From: JBDTLH01 sp039934875
GTDB lineage: Bacteria > Acidobacteriota > Terriglobia > Terriglobales > Acidobacteriaceae
Direction: 5' to 3'
NCBI GenBank assembly: GCA_039934875.1
Contig: JBDTLH010000275.1
Span: 1 to 9,858, forward strand
Length of the DNA: 9,858 nucleotides
Shown: piece after piece, positions 5,320 to 9,858 of the stretch
How positions within the stretch are numbered: position 1 is the first letter of the stretch
Layout of the letters: every line of letters starts with the position of its first letter
The notes under the pieces: generated by a model
The model's input: the letters and a program-made list of their open reading frames with translations, nothing else
The model's database searches: none
Told to the model about the DNA's origin: nothing
Made by a program: the position numbers and the translations under genes

Positions 5320-6792
5320 TCAAAACTCCACATGCATGCGCACCGACGGCACGATCACCGGCCCGCGATCACGGTTATATCCCGGGTTCGCGATATACGA
5401 AACTCCCAGCGCATAATAAACTCCCCGCCAGGTATGCAGGTTGTAGTAGCTCTCCACAATGTTCTCCCGCCCATAATTCAGGTTTCCATCGCCCAGCAGA
5501 AACCCTCGCCCCCCGTGTTGCAGATAAAACTGATGGTCTTTCTTGATGGCGTTGCTCACGAAAGCTACTCCCACTTTGTCATTGGCCCTGCCCCACCTGC
5601 GTCCGCGGTAATCTCCCCCCGCCTCGACCGTTTGCTCCACCTCCGTGTACTCAAATGACTCAGTCATCCCGTTGTTCCAACCAATTCGCGCGAACCCTCG
5701 CAGATTATCGGTGATCACCTGCTCGGTGTTGAACCCGAAGCCGTACTTGACCGTCCCCTGCCTCCGCGTCGCGGTAATGTCGGGCGCCGGTGTCAGTCCC
5801 TCCACAAATTCAATGTTCGCCTCGCGATAGTTGCCCATATTTGCGTGGTTCACATAGCTCAAAATCCGCACTATGCCCGGCTTCTTCCACCAGATCCCTT
5901 TGCGCAGCTCTAATTCCATGTTGTCGCCATGCGCCCTGCGCAATGCCCAATCCAGATCCGGGCCATTCGCCACCTTGGACATCAACGCCAAACCATAGCG
6001 CAGCCCCCAGATGCGGTCCTGATACTCAATCACCGCCCCATAGGTATAGCCGCGGGTGTCCGCCGCATAGTCGTAAGCGCCATCGTTATCCACAGTCCAA
6101 TTGGTAAACTGCAAGTGGCTGTCGCTGCCTACTGAATTCAAATCGAACGAGTCGGGCAAACCCATCTTGCCCACCCGTATATCCAGCCGCCGCACCGGCA
6201 CCGAAGTCGCCAGGTTCAGAGGCCCGCGAACTGCCTCCGTTCTTTCCTCGCTCAATGGAACAATCTGATGAATCTCCACTCTCGCCACATACGGTGCAGG
6301 CCCCAGATTTGGATTGCGAACCACATCGAGGTTAGTGAATCCCGCCAACCCGAGCGCCTGGCTAATTCCTCTTCCTCCCGCGCTCTCAACATCCAGCAAG
6401 AACTCCGTATTACCACCGCTATGCGGCGCCTGCACTCCCAAATACAGCGTTCCGATCAGCGACGTCTTATACTCCCCTGCATTGCTCAGGCTGTTCGCGC
6501 CCGAATACAACGCATGAAACGGCGGATGCGCCTGAAAAATAATGTTCGCCTGCCCTGAGATCCAGTAAGAAGAACTCTCGGAATGCGGGAACATCGTGAT
6601 CGGTCCGTCCGACTCCGCAGCAGTCGCATCGCTCGCGCCTGGGTCTCGGTCTTGCCTCTCCGCCGCAACATCGGCCTCCGGCTTATCCGCCGGCTTGCCC
6701 TGCGCCCGGAGTGACACTCCTTCCCCGACCATCCAGATTCCCCAGATTGCCAAGATCAAAATCCGACGGCGCGCCAGCATCCAGCCTTTCAC
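5320..6792 (-). CDS. OprB-family carbohydrate-type outer-membrane porin
   Basis: The 490-aa product is a predicted outer-membrane beta-barrel. A signal peptide with a twin hydrophobic core covers residues 1-31 (cleavage near SLRAQ). A charged Ala/Asp/Glu-rich linker follows to about 63, then alternating amphipathic strands. The NWTVDNDGAYDYAADTRGYTYG segment (231-252) is characteristic of OprB-like porins, as is the end, NPGYNRDRGPV.VPSVRMHVEF, with a terminal Phe typical of barrels inserted by BamA. OprB proteins allow sugar uptake across the outer membrane; the real substrate cannot be read from sequence. I chose the GTG at 6792 because AAGGA lies about 7 nt upstream; ATG at 6780 is an alternative. 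It is a single-gene unit, with no transporter genes next to it. Confidence 0.82.
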   Translation of the reverse strand: MKGWMLARRRILILAIWGIWMVGEGVSLRAQGKPADKPEADVAAERQDRDPGASDATAAESDGPITMFPHSESSSYWISGQANIIFQAHPPFHALYSGANSLSNAGEYKTSLIGTLYLGVQAPHSGGNTEFLLDVESAGGRGISQALGLAGFTNLDVVRNPNLGPAPYVARVEIHQIVPLSEERTEAVRGPLNLATSVPVRRLDIRVGKMGLPDSFDLNSVGSDSHLQFTNWTVDNDGAYDYAADTRGYTYGAVIEYQDRIWGLRYGLALMSKVANGPDLDWALRRAHGDNMELELRKGIWWKKPGIVRILSYVNHANMGNYREANIEFVEGLTPAPDITATRRQGTVKYGFGFNTEQVITDNLRGFARIGWNNGMTESFEYTEVEQTVEAGGDYRGRRWGRANDKVGVAFVSNAIKKDHQFYLQHGGRGFLLGDGNLNYGRENIVESYYNLHTWRGVYYALGVSYIANPGYNRDRGPVIVPSVRMHVEF

Positions 6793-7124
6793 GTTTTTTC
6801 CTTAGTGATTTCGACGCAGATTCGAAAGCCATTCGCATTTCGTTGACACATGAAATCTTAGCTCTGCTTCTCAAAAAAAAATCGCACCTACGTAACTCTT
6901 TAGGCACTAAGAGGAAAAGAATGTCCCTTTGTACAACCTTTTTGCACACTTCTTCTCACAACCGGCAATGCTCCTCACTCTGCAAAACTAGTCCAACTCT
7001 CTCAATCTACATTACTTAACCCGTTTTACTCGCCAGAGGTCAATTTGGCGAGTCACTTGCAATAGCATTCTCAAGAGCAGTTGCTCGGGTGTGCCGCACA
7101 TCTGACTTAGAGACCCCCACAACC
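6793..7124. other. AT-rich divergent intergenic region (porin / ABM protein)
   Basis: No gene is supported. The base composition is clearly more AT-rich than the flanks, as expected for a two-way promoter region. It holds a nine-A run (6871-6880 area), the AAGGA ribosome binding site of the porin, and the inverted repeat plus sigma-54-like element at 7028-7060. I see no clear sigma-70 promoter for either gene. Confidence 0.5.
7028..7060 (+). promoter_or_regulatory. 8-bp inverted repeat overlapping a sigma-54-like promoter element
   Basis: ACTCGCCA (7028-7035) and TGGCGAGT (7046-7053) are a perfect inverted repeat with a 10-nt spacer. The right arm starts TGGCGAG-N4-TTGC (7046-7060), which keeps the GG-N10-GC spacing of a -24/-12 sigma-54 promoter, though -24 is TGGCGA instead of TGGCAC. 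It points to the gene starting at 7125. A regulator site alone, without sigma-54, is equally possible. No T-run follows either arm, so a terminator is unlikely. Confidence 0.4.
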
Positions 7125-7406
7125 ATGATGTTCGCCAGAATGAACACGATCCAGCTCAAACCAGGCACTCTCCCTGACTACCTGCGGGTCTTGCACGCCG
7201 AAATTCTCCCCATTCTACGTACCCAGGAGGGCTTCGTCTCCTCCTCCACCATCTGCGCCACTGACCAGAACATCAACATGGTGACCGTCTGGGAGAGCGT
7301 CAAGAGCCTGGAAAGCTATCATAATGGCGCTTTTCAGAAGATATGTCATCTGCTGGCAGAGGTAAACGATGACATCTCCAGAATCTCCATCCACCAAATA
7401 GACTAA
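7125..7406 (+). CDS. Antibiotic biosynthesis monooxygenase (ABM)-fold protein
   Basis: The 93-aa product fits a single ferredoxin-like ABM/dimeric alpha-beta barrel domain: first strand FARMNTIQLKPG (residues 3-14), helix TLPDYLRVLHAEILPILRTQEGF (15-37), a strand pair with INMVTVWES (50-58), helix LESYHNGAFQKICHLLAEV (62-80) and last strand ISRISIHQID. The KPG turn, the LP.L...GF segment and the W-E-S strand are common in this family. Members include heme- and quinol-degrading monooxygenases, but many have no known substrate, and the Asn/Trp/His catalytic set of IsdG is not recognisable here. The frame is open to a GTG at 7089, but homology begins at the paired ATGs (7125, 7128); neither has a Shine-Dalgarno sequence. 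Confidence 0.72.
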   Translation: MMFARMNTIQLKPGTLPDYLRVLHAEILPILRTQEGFVSSSTICATDQNINMVTVWESVKSLESYHNGAFQKICHLLAEVNDDISRISIHQID

Positions 7407-7409
7407 AAA

Positions 7410-7444
7410 CCAGTGGCCAGTCGCCAACCGGCCGCTGGCGTCTC
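7410..7444. repeat. Short period-7 repeat behind the ABM gene
   Basis: CCAGTGG (7410-7416), CCAGTCG (7417-7423) and CCAACCG (7424-7430) run in phase just after the stop codon, followed by GCCGCTG and GCGTCTC. Their complements resemble the CTGG-core units at 3757-3777, so this may be another member of the same intergenic repeat class. Confidence 0.45.
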
Positions 7445-7451
7445 GCAACTC

Positions 7452-7480
7452 TTGCGCTCCAACCAAAACAACGCTAAACT
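7452..7480 (+). promoter_or_regulatory. Sigma-70-like promoter before the 17-aa ORF
   Basis: TTGCGC (7452-7457), a 17-bp spacer and TAAACT (7475-7480) give a reasonable promoter. A start near 7487 would leave a leader of about 27 nt that contains the AGGAGGAG ribosome binding site. Confidence 0.4.
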
Positions 7481-7513
7481 GTCCTCACACTTGAGAAAGG
7501 AGGAGATCATATA

Positions 7514-7567
7514 GTGCAAACTTCAGATGGTAGTTGTATTAACCCGAGTGAGGTGGCTGAGGCTTAA
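7514..7567 (+). CDS. Possible 17-aa small protein or leader peptide
   Basis: GTG at 7514 is preceded by AGGAGGAG (7498-7505) at 8-nt spacing, the best ribosome binding site in the window. The frame encodes MQTSDGSCINPSEVAEA and stops with TAA at 7565-7567. A tight hairpin, AAGGCG-TTT-CGCCTT (7566-7580), begins at the stop codon. Promoter, strong ribosome binding site, tiny ORF and hairpin together look like a complete small unit. The peptide is hydrophilic with one Cys and has no signal or membrane segment. I do not recognise it. It could be a leader peptide, a small-protein gene, or a chance frame next to a purine-rich site. Confidence 0.4.
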   Translation: MQTSDGSCINPSEVAEA

Positions 7568-7821
7568 GGCGTTTCGCCTTTAAAGTCCTGGCAATTCACT
7601 GCTGAGGCCCACACGACCATCTTCGCAACTTGCAAATTGGGACAAATTGCGAAGACTTCGGAACAGGGCGCGCGCCTCAAGCCAATCTCAACAGATCCAC
7701 CGCGGTCCGCCCCCTCAAAGGCGGACCGCAAAGTTTCTCACGTCGCCTGTTCACGCGCCGGCCCGGATCGATCCGTCACAGTATAAAGCCGCGGAAGAGA
7801 GTTCTCGGCGCTCAAAGCCCC
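7568..7821. other. Gene-free stretch with strong inverted repeats
   Basis: No convincing coding frame. Three structures stand out. TCTTCGCAA (7620-7628) pairs with TTGCGAAGA (7647-7655), a 9-bp stem with an 18-nt loop. GCGGTCCGCC (7702-7711) pairs with GGCGGACCGC (7720-7729), a 10-bp perfect stem with an 8-nt loop. GGCGCGCGCC (7667-7676) is a 10-bp palindrome. The second stem lacks a T-run on either strand. It lies between two small ORFs that face each other, so it may be a two-way terminator or part of a structured RNA. Confidence 0.5.
7702..7729. terminator. GC-rich 10-bp hairpin, possible bidirectional terminator
   Basis: A perfect 10-bp stem with an 8-nt loop sits between the plus-strand 17-aa ORF and the end of the minus-strand 65-aa ORF. 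Position favours a terminator, but the absence of a T-run on both sides argues against a standard intrinsic one; a structured RNA or protein-binding site remains possible. Confidence 0.35.
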
Positions 7822-8019
7822 TCAATAGTTGCGCTCACACGGAGAACTCCGCTTCGCTTCCCGCTCCTCAAGCCATGTCCCCAGCCGGAACACCGGGTAC
7901 AAGAAGAGAAATCCGGCATAGCGGACCGCGTTCCGCAGCTTCGCCCATAGAGGCGCCTCGCGAGCTACAGCTTCCGTAGGATCGGGCAGCTCTGCGGAAA
8001 CCACCATTCGCGAACTCAT
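7822..8019 (-). CDS. Small hypothetical protein with one hydrophobic segment
   Basis: The 65-aa product has an acidic N-terminal part (residues 8-22), a basic amphipathic stretch (LWAKLRNAVRYA, 24-35), a short hydrophobic segment (GFLFLYPVFRLGTWL, 36-50) and a charged tail. It may lie at or in the inner membrane. I do not recognise a family. The frame opens from a TTG at 8055, but the ATG at 8019 has an AGGT-type site about 8 nt upstream and is the better start. The amino-acid make-up is protein-like and the opposite-strand frames over the same DNA are Arg/Ser/Pro-rich, which favours this strand. It could still be a non-coding frame. Confidence 0.45.
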   Translation of the reverse strand: MSSRMVVSAELPDPTEAVAREAPLWAKLRNAVRYAGFLFLYPVFRLGTWLEEREAKRSSPCERNY

Positions 8020-8218
8020 GGTATTCAACCTAAACTTGCGCGCGTCAAAGTACAAGTTACCTTAGTCACCTTTGCCACCTACTTTCGTTTGTTCGGCACT
8101 CCTTGTCGAACCTCAGACATGGCCATGGCGCCGAAGTCTTCTTCCTGTGCTCCTCCTCCGGTATATCGATTCTGACCCAGGCAGCAACGCGACTCCAAGC
8201 TGCTATCCTATCTCCAAC

Positions 8219-8295
8219 GGCCCTGTAGCTCAGACGGATAGAGCGGCGGACTCCTAAGCCGAAGGTCGCAGGTTCGACTCCTGCCGGGGCCACCA
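8219..8295 (+). tRNA. tRNA-Arg (anticodon CCU)
   Basis: The full cloverleaf is visible. Acceptor GGCCCTG (8219-8225) pairs with CGGGGCC (8285-8291) with one G-U pair; the D stem is GCTC/GAGC (8228-8231, 8241-8244); the anticodon loop CTCCTAA (8251-8257) has CCT at 8253-8255; the T arm is GCAGG/CCTGC around TTCGACT (8268-8284); discriminator A and encoded CCA end at 8295. It decodes AGG. The anticodon stem is weak: 27-43 reads G-A and 31-39 reads A-G, leaving three Watson-Crick pairs. Confidence 0.93.
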
Positions 8296-8379
8296 GTAAC
8301 TTCTAACTCGCGGAATCAAAGTCTTCCGAGCCAAGCCCGCCGAGCCGGAACTCGGAAGCAAGAAACGAGGAAAAGAGCT

Positions 8380-8754
8380 GTGAATCGCATCTCGTATCTC
8401 ATCATTTGTCTGCTGGCCTTCACCCTTTTCCTTCCCGCATGGGCCAAGGACAAGAAACCCACTGCCCAGATCGATTTTACTGTCCTGCGCGCCAGCGATC
8501 AAAAACCCGTGCGCCGCGCCAGCGTCATCCTTCACGCAGTCAACAAGGACGGCAAACAGGCCAAAGATGCCTTCGAGGTTAAGACTGACGCCGAGGGCAA
8601 AGTCGCGCTCTCTGACCTCGACTATGGCAAGTACCGCATCCAGGTCATCGCCGAACACCTGCAAACCTTCGGCGACGACCTCGAAATCGCCGAGCCGATC
8701 AAACAGATGACCATCAAGCTCAAAGAGCCCCAGAAACAATACTCCATCTACTGA
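8380..8754 (+). CDS. Small secreted protein with a Cna-B/carboxypeptidase-regulatory-like domain
   Basis: The 124-aa product has a clear signal peptide (MNRISYLIICLLAFTLFLPAWA, cleavage after residue 22) and one beta-sandwich-like domain. IDFTVLRASDQKPVRRASVILHAVN (residues 31-55), VKTDAEGKVALSDLDYGKYRIQVIA (67-91) and MTIKLKEP (109-116) follow the usual strand order of prealbumin-like regulatory domains, where T-D-x-x-G-x-v-x-x-x-x-L-x-x-G-x-Y-x-v is the core motif. Such domains are common in acidobacterial secreted and TonB-linked proteins; here it stands alone, so a periplasmic binding or structural role is only a guess. The GTG start (8380) has a GAGG about 9 nt upstream. It follows tRNA-Arg by 84 nt and ends before a strong terminator. 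Confidence 0.75.
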   Translation: MNRISYLIICLLAFTLFLPAWAKDKKPTAQIDFTVLRASDQKPVRRASVILHAVNKDGKQAKDAFEVKTDAEGKVALSDLDYGKYRIQVIAEHLQTFGDDLEIAEPIKQMTIKLKEPQKQYSIY

Positions 8755-8777
8755 TTGAGCTTGTACCGCCAACAACC

Positions 8778-8810
8778 GCGGGCTGGATCTTTATCCAGCC
8801 CGCTTGTTCC
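8778..8810. terminator. Bidirectional intrinsic-type terminator
   Basis: GCGGGCTGGAT (8778-8788) and ATCCAGCCCGC (8793-8803) form a perfect 11-bp stem with a CTTT loop, followed on the plus strand by TTGTTCC. It lies between convergent genes (plus-strand stop at 8754, minus-strand stop at 8829) and can serve both, although the T-run is short, especially on the minus strand. Confidence 0.85.
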
Positions 8811-8828
8811 ATCCTTCTCTGAAACCTG

Positions 8829-9479
8829 TTAAGCCACTCGCCGGCTCTTTCCCTTCTGCGGCGCCTTCGGCGGAGACTTCTTACGGGAACTCTTCTTGGG
8901 ATGGGCGTCTTTCGCGTCCTCATCCTCGTCTTCATCCCCCTCCTCTTCCTCATCTTCCTCGTCTTCGTCTTCATCCTCATCTTCTTCATCGTCAGCGCCC
9001 AGCTCTTCCGGCTCCAACTGGTCCTGGATGTCCTGCAGCTTCTCGAGCGTCTCTTCTTCCTCGCTCAAGTTCTCTTGCAATAAGTCAATCACCTCTTCAA
9101 GGTTGAGTTGCTCGGCCAGCGAGATCACTGAGTTGTACGCGCATATCTCGTATGTCTCGACTTTGATCGCTGCCCCGCAGTCGAAGATGTCCAGAATATC
9201 CGGAGACGCATCTTCGTCCCGCTTGAATGATTCCCGCTCCTCGATCAGCCCCTTGATGCCCTTGCACTCAGTCGCCTGCGGCTGCTCATCGATCATCTTG
9301 AACACCTGTTGCAACCTCTTCGCATGCTGTTCGGTCTGGCGCTTGTGTTCGCCAAACCCCTTCTTCAGGTCGGGATTTCTGGAATCTCGTTCCAGTTCGG
9401 TTAAGGCCTTCACCAGCTTCTGCTCGGCGTCGAGCAGGTCGGCGATTTCATGGACGAATAGTTCACGCGCGGTTTGCAT
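8829..9479 (-). CDS. DUF892 (YciE/YciF-type) ferritin-like protein with an acidic-basic tail
   Basis: Residues 1-155 match the DUF892 four-helix ferritin-like family: ARELFVHEIADLLDAEQKLVKAL (4-26), GFGEHKRQTEQHAKRLQQVF (41-60), FDCGAAIKVETYEICAYNSVISLAEQL (99-125) and EVIDLLQENLSEEEETLEKL (129-148). The Glu/His residues in these helices (E11, E44, H52, E108, E137 area) are candidates for a di-iron site. E. coli YciE/YciF are stress-induced; the function is not settled. After residue 160 the protein departs from the family: 25 of 26 residues at 163-188 are Asp or Glu, followed by a Lys/Ser/Pro/Arg tail (190-216). I chose the ATG at 9479, which has GAGGAG 9 nt upstream; the frame extends to an ATG at 9509 without support. 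Confidence 0.85.
   Translation of the reverse strand: MQTARELFVHEIADLLDAEQKLVKALTELERDSRNPDLKKGFGEHKRQTEQHAKRLQQVFKMIDEQPQATECKGIKGLIEERESFKRDEDASPDILDIFDCGAAIKVETYEICAYNSVISLAEQLNLEEVIDLLQENLSEEEETLEKLQDIQDQLEPEELGADDEEDEDEDEDEEDEEEEGDEDEDEDAKDAHPKKSSRKKSPPKAPQKGKSRRVA
8916..8993. repeat. Low-complexity GAN-codon tract encoding the acidic run
   Basis: On the minus strand this is a run of GAA/GAG/GAC/GAT codons (plus-strand TCNTCN-like triplets), encoding 25 acidic residues and one Gly. The codons are mixed, so it is not a perfect triplet repeat, but slippage could change its length in threes. Confidence 0.8.
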
Positions 9480-9665
9480 AATGGCAGTCTCCTCGACGCT
9501 AAGATGCATTACGATGCAATTGGCTGCCCCAGCTTAATCACATTCCCGTTTCCCGCCTTTGCCGCAGCTCTCGCCCATACCCCGCCCAATAAAACTCTAA
9601 GCGGTCGGCGATTCGTCAACTTATGACAGTTTCCGAGACCCTCCCGCTTGCAACCAGTCCCTTCC

Positions 9666-9694
9666 TTGACCGCACACACGCCAGCCATTACTAT
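9666..9694 (+). promoter_or_regulatory. Promoter of the initiator tRNA gene
   Basis: TTGACC (9666-9671), a 17-bp spacer and TACTAT (9689-9694) form a strong sigma-70-like promoter. The expected start, 6-7 nt after the -10, falls at about 9700-9702, practically at the mature 5' end of the tRNA. Confidence 0.75.
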
Positions 9695-9699
9695 CAAGG

Positions 9700-9776
<77 letters not shown>

Positions 9777-9858
9777 CTCTTTACAAAGATCTGCAACTAC
9801 CGGCAGGATCCCATAACTCCCATCGCAAAATCGGGGTTTAGGTGCTCGCTTTTCATCG

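Noticed and set aside
6868..6882. Run of nine A as a minus-strand terminator
   Set aside because: No stem precedes the T-run on the minus strand, and it lies in the leader side of the porin gene, not behind a gene.
8066..8293. Minus-strand 75-aa open frame
   Set aside because: It runs through tRNA-Arg in antisense; such frames over tRNA genes are a common artefact.
8896..9537. Plus-strand 213-aa Ser-rich open frame
   Set aside because: It is the complement of the DUF892 gene; the serine run is the antisense of the GAN-codon acidic tract.

Overview
The window looks like a chromosomal segment of a GC-rich, Gram-negative heterotroph. Acidobacteriota (Terriglobia-like) is my best guess, inferred from gene style and gene combination: an OprB-like porin, a secreted Cna-B-like protein, a DUF892 protein, many GTG/TTG starts and degenerate heptamer repeats between genes. 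No rRNA or marker gene settles the taxonomy.

Left part (1-2401, minus strand): a compact operon read right to left as meaB (G-protein chaperone of methylmalonyl-CoA mutase), methylmalonyl-CoA epimerase, a short ORF resembling a truncated DoxX-family membrane protein, tsaB (t6A tRNA modification) and rimI (N-acetyltransferase, cut by the window edge). From the epimerase onward each stop codon overlaps the next start by 4 nt (ATGA, TTGA, GTGA), so translation is probably coupled. The operon joins propionate/methylmalonate metabolism to translation-related genes.

Middle part (2553-5118, plus strand): a secreted M48 zinc metalloprotease, a small DUF4174 protein, and a HigB/HigA toxin-antitoxin pair (toxin first, ATGA overlap) with a palindromic operator candidate over its promoter. 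Period-7 degenerate repeats lie on both sides of the protease gene; the downstream one runs up to the DUF4174 start codon.

Right part (5320-9858): an OprB-type outer-membrane porin (minus); a 332-bp divergent intergenic region with an 8-bp inverted repeat overlapping a sigma-54-like element; an antibiotic-biosynthesis-monooxygenase-fold protein (plus); a gene-poor stretch (7407-8218) with a possible 17-aa ORF, two strong inverted repeats and a 65-aa minus-strand ORF; tRNA-Arg(CCU); a small secreted protein; a clear bidirectional hairpin terminator; a DUF892 ferritin-like protein with an unusual acidic-then-basic tail (minus); and initiator tRNA-Met with a promoter close against its 5' end.

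I saw no prophage, insertion sequence, CRISPR array or convincing new multi-gene system. The least explained items are the 17-aa ORF with the structured DNA behind it, the DoxX-like remnant fitted into the operon, the heptamer repeats and the DUF892 tail.
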